Part shown: positions 51,876 to 63,144 of the stretch, in pieces
How positions within the stretch are numbered: the stretch's first letter is position 1
Layout of the letters: the number at the start of each line of letters is the position of its first letter
NCBI GenBank assembly: GCA_009829735.1
Contig: CM020620.1
Span: 14,133,420 to 14,197,419 of the forward strand
Length of the DNA: 64,000 nt
Direction: 5' to 3'
From: Pyropia yezoensis
Taxonomy: Eukaryota; Rhodophyta; Bangiophyceae; Bangiales; Bangiaceae
Notes under the pieces: model-generated
Databases searched by the model: none
The model's input: the letters and a program-made list of their open reading frames with translations, nothing else
What the model was told of the DNA's origin: nothing
Position numbers and translations under genes: made by a program

Positions 51876-53375
51876 TGCCTCCCAAATGAGCAGGAAAGCC
51901 AAGACCTTGGACGTGCGCCTGTCTGTCGAAGCACAAGTGCACACCAGCGCAATTAATATATCGAACTTCGCCGAGTGCTCGCGCGTTTTCGGCGCCCTGG
52001 CCAATACGACGTGCATCGGAGGTACTGTGCTGGAGGTGGTGGCGGGCAAGAGCAAGGGGGGCCGCCACACGAAGTACCTGAGGGTGCGGTGGGCGTGACT
52101 GGGGAGGGACGTGGAGAACGTGCTCTCGCTGCGGAGCTTCCGGGCGGGCCCCCCACCCACCACATTTTTTCGGCACCGGGACGCCAGTACGCGACGGGGG
52201 GTCGCCCGCCACACAAGCGTCCCAGTCACTGGCGGCGAGTGGGCTGGTCGCCCTGCGTGACGCGCCACGTCCCGCCGCCTCCGCCGCGACCCTTCCACAG
52301 TCGGCAGGAGTACCTGCAGCAAGTGCCCCCCTGTTACCACCCCGCGCCTTGACCACGGACGCCCTATTTCCGGCGCTCTCGACCCCCTGCCCCGTCGAGC
52401 TTCCCCCGCCAGCTCCGACAGCTGCGGCAGCGCGTGCAGCGGAGAGTGGCGGCGGGAGTGCTGCGCCGTCGACCGTGGCCACCGCAACGGCGCACGGACT
52501 TTCGTGAGTGGCACAACCTGTTACTGAGCCCGTCGGCGGCCCTGTGACGCGCCAGGCGCGGTCGGTGCTCACGCTGTCGTGGGACGTCATTCATGAGGAG
52601 GGCGACACGGTGGGACCGGGGGCGTCGCGCCGGCCTTATGACTACTTTATGGCCATGTCTCCCGTGGATCAGCTCGTGCGGGTGGTGCGTCTCACCAGCG
52701 CGAAGCTACAGGAACGCGGTATGCTACCCACAACTGCCGGGGAGGTGCTCAAGTTTTTTGGAATCATCATCTTGGGTACGCGTTACGAGCTTGGTGCCCG
52801 CACGGACCTCTGGGTCACCAAGCCACGCCGCAAGTACCTGCTTGCGCCAGCCTTTGGCGAGCGCATCGGTCTTCCGCGCCGCCGGTTTGACGCACTTTGG
52901 TCATGCGTGACCTTCAGCGCTCAGTCCGACGACGGAGACGCCACTGAGAAGGGCCGCTGGGAGCCGCTTGACGACTTTGTAGCCGCAATCAACGCGCATC
53001 GAGCTGCCCGCGTCGTGCCGAGCGAAGTCATTTGCGTCGACGCGTCCATCTCCAAATGTTACGGCCAGGGGGGGCATTGGATTAAGAAGGGACTTCCAAT
53101 GTATGTCGCTATCGACCGGAGACCGGAAAATGGATGCGAAGTCCAGAATGCGGCCTGCACCCGACGTGGAATTATGCTCAACCTCAAGGTGGTGACCTCG
53201 GCGCAGCATCGGATGGAGGCCGACTCTGCCGCTGGCACCGGCGAAGACGAATCCCTACCCCACGGTGTGGTCCTTTTGAAGCGCTTAGTTGCGCAGTGGG
53301 CGGGTTCGAAGCGCATTATATGCGCGGACTCGTGCTTCGCTAGCGTCGCGGGCGCGATGCTGCTATAGCCAACGG
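51876..53375 (+). pseudogene. piggyBac-like transposase pseudogene
   Basis: The longest clean frame (52508-53368) matches the DDE_Tnp_1_7 family: FFGIIILGTRYELGARTDLW, VICVDASISKCYGQGGHWIK (first catalytic Asp kept, but VDA where related proteins usually have VDE), MYVAIDRRPENGCEVQNAAC and ICADSCFASVAGAML (second Asp). An upstream frame from the ATG at 51876 (MSRKAKTLDVRLSVEAQ, KGGRHTKYLRVRW) looks like its N-terminus. It is cut by TGA at 52096-52098 and by shifts near 52240 and 52505. TAG at 53366-53368 stops the main frame just before the solo LTR. Removing that LTR and one target copy continues the same frame as GLRFVVVI (53848-53873), which Gypsy-3 then interrupts. The third catalytic Asp is beyond that break. 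Dead copy. Confidence 0.82.
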
Positions 53376-53844
53376 TGTAGCAAAAACCACTCGCACACGC
53401 GACACCCAAGTTGGGGCGGTGCGCAAGGGCTGCCTCCTGTGTCAGGGGAACCGGAAGAAGTGCAAGTCGCACACACTCTGTCCCTGTTGTGGGGCAATCC
53501 CCCCACTGACAAACAAGAAGATGGTGTGTGGGCCAACAGTTTCTTGGTCGGGACGGGGAACCAAGGCCAAGCCCCGCTGTCCCTCCCCTTATCTCCCAAG
53601 GGTCCCCTCAGAATCTCGCCACTCAGAATCTCCCACCCCAGCACCTGCCCACCGGGCCACACGAAAATTCAAGACGATAAATGCAGAAAACCCTCAAATC
53701 CAAGTTGGATTTACTACTAAGCTGACTATCCCAAACTTAGGGAATATGGACCCAAATGCAGGGGGAGGAACGGATCAGGCTAGTGGCCTGCCGCCCCTTG
53801 CATAGCACGTGTTGCCCCCCTACCTGGGGGTCAATACTGCCACA
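53376..53844 (-). repeat. Solo LTR of the gypsy family inserted in the piggyBac gene
   Basis: 469 bp, TGTAGCA...TGCCACA (one change in the left tip), flanked by AACGG at 53371-53375 and 53845-53849. The intact 5-bp duplication shows it is a complete insertion reduced to one LTR by recombination, not a fragment of Gypsy-3. It lies in the opposite orientation to the Gypsy-3 LTR 30 bp away. Confidence 0.93.
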
Positions 53845-53874
53845 AACGGGGCTGCGCTTTGTTGTGGTGATTAG

Positions 53875-54343
53875 TGTGGCAGTATTGACCCCCAGGTAGG
53901 GGGGCAAAACGTGCCATGCAAGGGGCGGCAGGCCACCAGCCTGATCCGTTCCTCCCCCTGCATTTGGGTCCATATTCCCTAAGTTTGGGATAGTCAGCTT
54001 AGTAGTAAATCCAACTTGGATTTGAGGGTTTTCTGCATTTATCGTCTTGAATTTTCGTGTGGCCCGGTGGGCAGGTGCTGGGGTGGGAGATTCTGAGTGG
54101 CGAGATTCTGAGGGGACCCTTGGGAGATAAGGGGAGGGACAGCGGGGCTTGGCCTTGGTTCCCCGTCCCGACCAAGAAACTGTTGGCCCACACACCAGCT
54201 TCTTGTTTGTCAGTGGGGGGATTGCCCCACAACAGGGACAGAGTGTGTGCGACTTGCACTTCTTCCGGTTCCCCCGACACGGGAGGCAGCCCTTGTACAC
54301 CGCCCCAACTTGGGTGTCGTGTGTGTAAGTGGTTTTTGCCACA
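53875..54343 (+). repeat. Gypsy-3 5' LTR
   Basis: 469 bp, TGTGGCAGTATTG... to ...TTTTTGCCACA. The five bases before it are ATTAG; the matching target copy would be beyond the window. It contains both LTR dyads (AACTT centres on this strand). Confidence 0.94.
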
Positions 54344-54345
54344 TT

Positions 54346-54363
54346 TGGTGCAGCAGCAGGGGA
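54346..54363 (+). other. Gypsy-3 primer-binding site
   Basis: TGGTGCAGCAGCAGGGGA, two bases after the LTR, identical to Gypsy-1. Its conservation in all three copies supports a priming role. The tRNA is not identified. Confidence 0.65.
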
Positions 54364-54462
54364 CAGAGGTAAACTTTACCTCCGGGTGCTCCCGGGTGTA
54401 GGGGGCCCTCTGTCTCAGAGGAACGGTGGACTTGGACCGTGTCATACGGATCGTCAGCCAAC

Positions 54463-56409
54463 ATGGCTAGTTCGGACCCCCCGTCGTCCGGGGAGTACAC
54501 GGGTGACGCACGTACTTCTGTGGCTTTGAATACTGGTGAGACACAGGTGGGTTTACCTGGGGTCGCAGAGGGACTAGAGGTCCCTCCAGCCAGCAGGACT
54601 GGAAGTGCGGGCGGGCAACAGGCCACCCCGACTCAGTCGGGAGTTCGTTCGGGTGACACTTCTGATGTGGGTGGGCCGAAGTCTGGCCACCGTGTGGTAT
54701 ACTCAACGGGAACGTCCCAAGGGGTGAGGACTGTCCCCGCGGGTTCCACTCGGGTTGGAGCCAACTTTGGCTTGGAGCCGTCGCCAACTAGGCTTTCGGA
54801 GGACGGCGGACCTCCGTTGGTCGGCGAGTGGCTCGCGCCCATGCCCCCGGTTGAGACCCATGAGGAACGTCGTTACCCCTCAGGTGGACTCCCGGAGGCG
54901 GACCGAGACTCAACTGGAGTTGTCAATCCACTCCTCGCGGAAACTGTCCGTCGGGAGGCGACCAATGTGTTGCGGCAGACTTTGCCGGACCTGGTGGTCA
55001 CGATGACGAATACAATTCTGAATCAGATTGTGGCGAGTTTGCCAGATGGCCTTAATGTCCAGACCGGATCGGGGCTTTCGAGCCCGCAGGCGCAGGGAAG
55101 ATCCCTCCTCACGCCTACCTCTGGTCGCCCCGAACAGGGGGCGACACCTGTGACTCCCAACGAGGGAGCCACACCATACTCGGTGGGGCATACGCCCTTC
55201 ATGGGGGAGTTCCCCCCGGAAACGCCGGCGGCTACACCAAGCGCGCCGCGCCAGACTATGGGCACTGGGGGTGAACTTGCCCCAGTGCCACAGCGGCTGT
55301 TCCCTCAACGTGAGGTGCCGCCCAAGGTCCAGGTAGCCAACCCGGTCTACCAGAGGATCTCTGATTGTGAGACCTACGCCCTCCACAATAGGTCGGTGGC
55401 GTATGGTCCTGACCAGGCCCAAGCCATGGGCCGTGCCAAGAAGAATGCACTTCACTCTTTTGGGCACAAAGCGGAGTGGGATGGAACCCCCCCCCTCCGT
55501 GTCTTTGAGTTCCTACGTCGTTTCACAAAAGCCTGTGACGACAAGGCCATAAGTGAAGGCATGGCTTTTTACATGCTACAGGAGTTTACGAAGGGCGACC
55601 TGCGGACAGAACTTATGTCCGTCATGCCCAGCTCCTCAAGTGGAGGCGCTGGGGAGGTGACGTCCTATTTGGAGCTCGTCAACTGGTTGTTGAGAGCCAT
55701 GGTTGATGAAGCGGCGCTGGCTTCTCAAGTCGAGGAGTTTACGCAAGCCCATCAGGAAGAGGCGGAGGACGAGTTGTCCTTTGCGGAGCGAGTCCGTAAG
55801 CTCAACAATCTTTGTGGGTTTCTTCATCCACAAGCTGTGGTGAAGAGTCGGTTTGTGGAGGGACTCCATTGGTCAGTCCGGATGGAGACCCGGGAGCATA
55901 ACACTGCCCGGGCGACCCTGGCCGAGTTGGCTAGGCTTGCCTACCGCAGAGGCGAGGCCTACCGCAAGATGCGGGAGGAACAACGCCAGGAGCGTCAGGC
56001 CAAGTTGGCCAAGGAACGGGAGGAGGCGCGCCAGGCCAGAGAGTTGAGAGAGGCACGCCGAATCCGCAAGGAGAGGGTGGTAGCTGCCGTGGGAGCTTCC
56101 CAGGGTATCTCTTCGTCTTCCCCAGTTGGGAAGACCACTCCGGGAACTGACAATCGGTGTTGGAACTGCAAATTTGATGGACACTGGGCATATGATTGCC
56201 CCAAGTTGAGTAAACGCATCCAACAACTTGTTAGGAATGCGAGTAAGAAGTCGGCTACGAACAAAGTACGTTCACGCCGCGAGGGTGGGTCTCGACCGGT
56301 CGTCGCGGTCGCCACACCCTCGGCGAAGGGGGCGGACACGTCGTCCTTGGACTCGTCGTCTTCCCCTTCGTCCTGAGATTCGGACGTCAAGTCGGCGGGA
56401 AATGAATGA
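54463..56409 (+). pseudogene. gag: Gypsy-3 gag, premature stop near the end
   Basis: ATG at 54463, same architecture as Gypsy-1 Gag: capsid-like region, charged helix and CCHC knuckle (CWNCKFDGHWAYDC). The frame meets TGA at 56374-56376. The ancestral frame resumes (DSDVKSAGNE) to TGA at 56407-56409, which overlaps the pol ATG at 56406 as in Gypsy-1. Only 11 acidic/Ser-rich residues are lost, so the protein may still work, but the stop would no longer overlap the pol start. Confidence 0.88.
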
Positions 56410-59400
56410 CCGTTGGAGCTGGTCGTCCGAAGCTCACAACGGCAGCCTCGGCCAAGTGGGTCAAGAGGACGAATCAACCGTGCCGGATACTGCGGCGACC
56501 TAAGGGAGTCCGCCCACCTCGGGTAGGACTCCCCAAGAACGTAAACCCACGTCGGGTCATCGCGGTGCTGACGGGTGAGAACTTCCAGGTGGCTGGACGG
56601 GTGCAACTTGCCCCCGGCCGCGCCTGTTGTGCCCGTATCGTACTTGATACCGGGTCAGGAGCCTCCTTGATACGCAAGTCGCTATTACCAAAGGAGATGA
56701 AGCTCCAACGCTGTAAGTCTACAGCTGACCATCTGATCGATATCAATGGTGGGGTACTTCCCATCGCTGGTGCCGTGACCCTGCCAACTAGGTTGGGGAC
56801 CCATGAGGTCGACGTGTCTTATGGTGTAGTTGAGAATATATCGGTACCCCTGCTTCTGAGTACCCCTTATGTTGTTACACAAGTGCCTTTGATTTGTGGC
56901 CCTGAGTACTGGGTCAAGTTGACGAATGGGGAGACTATCCCCATCCTTGGTAAAGGAAAGTCTGTGGCTCCTGTGACAGTCCCACAGTCGAAGCCTGTTT
57001 GCTCTGTGAGGGAAGGGTTTACTGCTACCCTGCGTTTAGCCCGTAAAGTCACGTTGCCCCCCAACTCGGTGGCGCACGTTGACGTTGTAACTGATTATAC
57101 GGGGAACGGGTTGGTGCACCCTTACCCCCGTCTTGCTCGCAAGCACCAAGTGCATGTTGCCCTTGGCACGATGGACTCCAAAGCCGGAGTCCCGTGGAGG
57201 ATCCAGGTGATGAACCTGAGCTCGTCGCCCCAGTACTTCAAGTCGGGAGCCAAGTTCGGCTATATCGACCAACACGAGGGACCGGTAGTAGCGGTCACCC
57301 TCAACGCGGGCACAAGTAGCGACCCGAAGTCCGGAAAGGAGAAGCATCAAGCCAAGTCGGCCGCCCCTCCTCGGCCCCATGTGAACATGGAGGGTGTTCC
57401 ACCCAGGTTGAGGGTTCAAGTTGAACGCCTCTTGGACCAATATCACAAGTTGTGGGATGGTCAATTGGGACTCATGAGAGCTACCCAACACCGGATCGAG
57501 TTGAAGCCCGGTGCACCCCCTATACGCCAACAACCGTATAGGGGAGGACCCCGTTCAAGGGCCCTCGTTAAGGAGCAAGTTGCTCGCATGGAGGCCCTCG
57601 ATGTGATCGAGGCCAGTAACGCCGAGTGGGCGAGTCCGGTGGTTATCGTTCCCAAAGTTGATGGGACCCCCTGGTTCTGTATCGACTACCGTAAGCTCAA
57701 CGAGAGCACGGTGAAGGACAGTTATCCCCTACCTAGGATGGACGACTGTCTGGACTCTCTGGGGGAGGCGAACGTGTTCTTTGCCCTGGACTGTAACGCG
57801 TGGTACTGGCAAATTCCCATTGCCCCGGAGGACAGGCATAAAACTACCTTTACCTGTCACTGTGGTACCTACCAGTGCAAGCGTCTACCGTTTGGCCTGT
57901 GTAACGCGCCGGCAACTTTCCAGCGCGCTATGGACATGATTCTGGCCGGAGTACGGTGGCAGATCTGTCTCGTGTACCTAGACGATATCATTGTGTTCTC
58001 CCGAAGTCCGGAGGAACACATTCGCGATCTTGGCCAGGTGTTCAAGCTACTTGCTGACGCCGGTGTGTCACTGAAGGCGAGTAAGTGCCACCTCTTCACT
58101 CAAGAGGTGGAATACTTGGGACATGTTGTCCGTCCGGGGCGTCTCAGTGTCAACGAGAAGAACTTGAGGGCCATCCGTAAGGCTTAGTACCCCCGGACCC
58201 AGACCCAGATGAGGAGCTTCCTCAGGATGTGTAACGTGTACCGAAGTTTCACCAAGGGCTTCGCCAAGGTCGCGAAGCCGTTGAATGAGTTAGTGAGCTC
58301 AACGCTACCGGAGAACCTGCCTCCCGCAAGTCGGGTGGAGCAGGAATCCTTTGAGACTCTTCAGGACCTTCTGCTGAAGCCCCCTATCCTCGCTATTTAC
58401 AGGTTGGGAGGCCACTACATCCTGGATGTGGACGCTAGCTACGACCAACTTGGTTGTGTGTTGCTTCAGCAGCAGCCGGACAAGGAGTACTTGCCGGTGG
58501 GATACTTCAGTAAGGGGCTGAACTCGGCCGAGAAGAACTACGGAGTCACCGAGTTGGAAGGACTCGCAGTAGTGTGGGCGGTGACGTCACTTCGTCACTG
58601 CCTAGAGGGTGAGAAGTTCCTCATCCGCTGTGACCACCGCGCGTTGCAGTTCATCTTTAAGACGGACTGTACGAACACTCGTCTCAATCGGTGGAGGGTG
58701 CGACTGGCACCCTTCAACTTTGACATTGAGTACCGACCTGGCAGGCAACATGCCCTTGCCGACGGCCTCTCTCGGGTACCTACCGAGGAGCTGGACACTA
58801 ACCCAGTCGATGAGGACATCCCCATCGTGGGGGTAGTCACGCGCTCGGGTCAGGCGTTGAACCCTGAGGCGCCAGGGAACAAGAAGTACTTGCCCCTGTC
58901 CCTGGACGAGGTGGTGAAGGCCCAGGCCGAGGATCCCTTCTGCAAATCGCAGAGGGATACACTGGATACAGTGGTGGAGACGCGTTTCTTTCTGGGAGAC
59001 GATGGCCTCCTCATGAGGAGGGGGGTATTCCAAGGGGCTGAACAACTTGTCGTCCCCGCATCCCTCAAGGACAGTATCCTTGAGAGGGAGCACAACGCTC
59101 CCACGGGTGGACACCTGGGGTCTAGTAAACTGTACCAGACCCTGAGGACCAGGTACTACTGGCCGTCCATGGTGGTGGACATCTACAGTTGGGTGGCTGC
59201 CTGCACAAGTTGTGCACAGAACCGTCTGATGGAACGGCGGCCTAGTACGGCTATGCTATTGTTCCCGGCCAAGGAGCCCTTCGCCGCGTTGGCGATGGAC
59301 ATCCTTGGGCCACTGCCAGTGACCGAGGAGGGCAACCAGTACCTCCTGGTCATCTGTGACCGCTTCACGAAACTTACGCGAGCGATCCCTCTGGCAGAGA

Positions 59401-60385
59401 TCACGGCCATGTCGGTCGTGTCAGCCTTCCTAGATCACTGGGTTGCCGCGTATGGCATCCCGGATAGTACACTATCGGACAATGGACCGCAATTTGCGTC
59501 TGTACTGTTTCAGGGAGTGCTGGATATGTTGGGGGTGAAGGCAAACTATGCCACCCTCTACCACTCACAAACTAATGGGCAGGTGGAGCGCTTCAACAAA
59601 ACTATTGTTAGGCAGCTGCGCCACTATGCGAGTGAGCACGTGAAGACGTGGGACCAATACATTTCTATTCTTACTACCGCCTACAATTCGCAGGTTCACT
59701 CATCTACCGGGGAAGTACCCCTCGCTTTTGTGACCCCCCGTCGCGTGCGGTCTATTGCCGTGCGGCGGCCGCTCCCAACTAGGGAGGATGGTGGCAGTAC
59801 GCCTACTCCTACTGAGAGTAAGGCGGAGTTCGCTGCTAGGCTTGAAAACCTCATCCCTAAAGTCAGGGCTGAGATGGACAAAGCACAAAAGCGCTACAAG
59901 CGTACCTTTGACAAAAAGGTGCGCAATGCTAAGCATGTCCCCGAGCAGGGTGACTGGGTGCTGGTACACTCACACACCCCAACTGGGGGTAAGTTGGTAT
60001 TCCAGACGAAGGGGCCGTACCAGGTCCTTCGTACTGATGGGCGGCGCTTCACCATCGAAAGTGACGAAGGGGTCCGCACAGTGAGCGGACAGGACGTGGT
60101 CAAAGCTGCACCACCGCCTGCAGGCGACCCAGCTTGGGCGTGTGCGTTGGAAGCGTGGCGCCTCCCCTCACTGCCTGCGGCCAAACAGGGCCCGCAGGAG
60201 TACGTGTTCGATATGTTCATCGACCACGGCTGGGATGAGGACACTGACCGCCTCATGTTGGGGGTCCGTTGGTTTGGCTACAAAGCCAAGGATGATACGT
60301 GGAATATGTGGAGGACCTTCCCGCTGAGAAGGTCCGGGCTTACTGTGCCCGGAATGAGATAGACCCTAACAGCCCTCCCTCAACG
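56406..60385 (+). pseudogene. pol: Gypsy-3 pol with one nonsense codon and a chromodomain frameshift
   Basis: Same domain order as Gypsy-1: protease (LDTGSGASLI), RT (FGLCNAPATFQ, YLDD), RNase H, H2C2 finger, integrase (AMDILG, LSDNGPQF, QVERFN) and chromodomain. The frame is open from 56406 to TAG at 58185-58187, then in the same frame from 58188 to about 60300. A one-base loss near 60303 (acgtggaat for acgtgggagt) shifts the last part of the chromodomain, ending at 60362 instead of the expected stop near 60385. The TAG is one codon before the position of the TAA in Gypsy-1. The integrase zinc-finger region, shifted in Gypsy-1, is intact here. Confidence 0.92.
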
Positions 60386-62054
60386 TGAGGGAAGGCCGAG
60401 TAACAGTGCCAAGAGAGTGCTTCAAGTCGAAGTGGTACGCAGAGTGGCTTTTAACTACAGCCCTAACCCTCACACTCTCACAACCAAGGCAGCTGCCAAC
60501 TAGGCATGCATGCTAGACTCTCCAACCCCACGGCCCTCGCCCTCACGTGGAGGCGAGCGGCGAGACCCACGGCGATAACGCTCCCCACCAGTCGGCGGGG
60601 CCGGCGGCTCCAAGTCGGAACCGCCGCGCCCCTCACGGTCGCGCAAGTGGCGACGACCGCGGCTGCCCTTCTGTTTAGTCTTGCGCGCAAGTTGGCGACG
60701 CAGACGCCGGACCGACTCCGACTCTGACGGAGTCGAGGACTCCGAGATGGAGTAAGACAACTCGTCTTCCGACACGGAGGGAGAGCGCCGCGAGTGTCGG
60801 CGACGACGGCGAGGAGGCGAATATGCCCGGCTCGCGCGACGTTTGCCACGCCCAAGTGGGGCTGGCTGGGGCATAATAGCCCCGATGCGAGCCAAGTCGG
60901 CCGTCATAAACTCCGCCACCGACTCGCAACTCGCGGTCGCCACTGCAGTACGAACGCGCTCCTCAAGTTGAGGAGTCTCGGAACTTTGAAGGGTTGCGGT
61001 CGACGCGGCCAACCAGTAAATGGTGCGCATCAAAGTGGTGATCATCATCTCTGAGGTTAGAGGCGTGGGCGGTAACACCAACTTGGGGTATGCCGTCAGG
61101 AGGGTGGCCCCCAAGTTGGGGGACACCGGGGTGGACGACTCAACGGCCACGTTAATCGGGATGTCCCCGTGCGGCTGGTAGGGGACAGGAGGAAGTGGAG
61201 GGGCACGCCGAGGTGGCGGGACCCGGGTGTAACTGCGACCCCGACTTGGGGCCCCCGCAGTGGGTTGAGTCATATGGTCATCATATGAGGGCACGGCCAT
61301 AACTATGGCCTTGTCCGGGGTTGGCGCAGTGTGGCGATCCACCCCCGGGGCATACGGGTAGTCCCCGATGCCCAACCCCTCTCGTAGGACCACACGGCCG
61401 TCGTGAAGTTCACGAGCGACCCACACGAACTGGCGAAGTGCGCCATCGTCCTTGGGCCCACGAGTGGGGCGGCGCAACTTGTGCTCAATGCTCTCCCACT
61501 CGATAAACTTGTGGAGGCGGTGCATCTCCTCAAGTAGAGTGAGTTGTCCTGATGAGCACCCCTCAGCAACTAGCTGAGGGGTGAGCTGTTCCAAACCTTG
61601 GATGAGCCGGAGGGGGAGATGCCAGAGCATCCCCCGCCGCTGAACACAAGACACCCAGGTCGACATGACCTCGAGGAGCCACTGGGTGGCCAACATGGCC
61701 CACACCAGGTGATCAGGGCCAGCCGTCAACATGACGGCGCCGAAGTGGTCAAGCAACCGTGGTAGCAACGCCGGGAACCCGAAGGGGACCTCAACTTGAG
61801 GCCACCACTCGGGCTTCTTCGGATAGTACTGCTCCTTACTGGCAGCAGACTGCTGAGGGAACTCAAGTTGAGCCGAGGTCACCAAGTAGGGACCTCGCCG
61901 GAAGTCCTTCTCCATCCGCACATCAAAGTGATGAGTGTGCGGATCGGCCTCGTGAAGGTACAGTCGGTAAGCAGAAATCATTGCCCGATTTGACCCGAAC
62001 CTTCAGTCGATTTATTGTGCACCAAGAAAAACGTTGCCCCATTGGATCCCTCGC

Positions 62055-63089
62055 TCAGTATTTGGTCCCCATCCCCTTGGCGGCAATCAAACACCGCACA
62101 CGGCGCTTCATCGAATCCACCAGACGGGCAAAGAAGGCGTCAGGGATGGCCTCCCACTCCTCACACAGGACCTTATAGAGGTCCTCCTTGTTCCCGGCCT
62201 GCTCCTCCCGGGCCGCCAGACGGCGCTTGAGCTCGTCCCATGCATTCTCAACCGGGTTGAGATCTGGGCTGTGGCCTACCCAGGGAAGGCACTTGAACCC
62301 GAGCTGGGCCTTGACGTCACGGCTGTACTTGGATGCGTGGCATGGGGCGAGGTCCTCCTGCAGCCAGGCGGCGTCAGGCGCCTCAAAATAGGCCATAATG
62401 TGATGGAAGATGGAGTCGCCCAAGACCCCCTCATACTGGGTCGAATTCATGGAGCCCTTGACGAGCACCAGGGGGGTGCGACCACGCGCCGAGAAGCCCT
62501 CCCACACCATGACGGACTGCCGGCTGCATTTGAAGGTAGGTTCGAGACAGGCGGGGGTAAAGCGCTCCCCGGCGCGCCGCCAGACACGAGCGCGCTTGTT
62601 GACGGTGCGCACTTCAAAACTGCTCTCGTTGGTGAAGAGAACCGCCTCCCACTCGGCCCCCCAGTGCTTGTAGGTGCGGGCCCACGCCCGACGCTTGGTT
62701 TGGTTCTTGTCTGACACGAAGGGTTTGCGCGCGGGGATGGCGGACTTGAAGCCCTGCGCGAGCAGGGCGCGCCGCACTGTCCAACGTGAGACGGGCACGG
62801 GGCGCCCACGGCTGAACACCCGAGTCAGCGCGGCGGCCGACAAAAAACGGTTGACGTTGGCCAGCCGCACAAGAGCGCGCACATCACGGGGGCCCAGAAG
62901 AGCCGGGCGCCCCAGCGTCTCTGGCTGCTTGGCCATACCGTCCTTGCGCACCTTGACAGCAAACCAGGAGACACGGGTGACAGGGATGCCGAGGGCGACG
63001 GCGATGGCTCCGTTGGAATAACGCTTGGTGGCGAGCTCGAAAATAATGGCCTTCTGTCTGAGGGTGACCGTTGTGCGTTGGGCGACCAT
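62055..63089 (-). CDS. Tc1-type transposase with first catalytic Asp replaced by Asn
   Basis: 344 residues, the usual Tc1 length. The N-terminus carries two helix-turn-helix regions (LRQKAIIFELATKRYSNGAI; LSAAALTRVFSRGRPVPVS) joined by a GRP-type linker (LGRPALLGPRD). In the catalytic domain the motif usually read F-S-D-E-S is FTNESSF, so residue 154 is Asn (codon AAC, 62630-62628). The second Asp is in LQEDLAPCHAS (residue 246) and the Glu in SPDLNPVENAW follows 34 residues later (281), the DD34E spacing of Tc1. The frame is otherwise complete. With Asn at a metal-binding position this protein should be inactive, so the copy was probably mobilised by another source or mutated after insertion. 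Confidence 0.93.
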   Translation of the reverse strand: MVAQRTTVTLRQKAIIFELATKRYSNGAIAVALGIPVTRVSWFAVKVRKDGMAKQPETLGRPALLGPRDVRALVRLANVNRFLSAAALTRVFSRGRPVPVSRWTVRRALLAQGFKSAIPARKPFVSDKNQTKRRAWARTYKHWGAEWEAVLFTNESSFEVRTVNKRARVWRRAGERFTPACLEPTFKCSRQSVMVWEGFSARGRTPLVLVKGSMNSTQYEGVLGDSIFHHIMAYFEAPDAAWLQEDLAPCHASKYSRDVKAQLGFKCLPWVGHSPDLNPVENAWDELKRRLAAREEQAGNKEDLYKVLCEEWEAIPDAFFARLVDSMKRRVRCLIAAKGMGTKY

Positions 63090-63138
63090 CGTGCCTGTCG
63101 GGAGGTGGACCAGTGGAGCAGGGCCCCTGGAATGGGAC

Positions 63139-63144
63139 TTTATA
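63139..63144 (-). promoter_or_regulatory. TATA box of the Tc1-type transposase
   Basis: The minus strand reads ccgcTATAAAgtccc, about 50 bp before the transposase ATG and inside the element. Its spacing suits a short 5' UTR. Inferred from motif and position. Confidence 0.5.
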
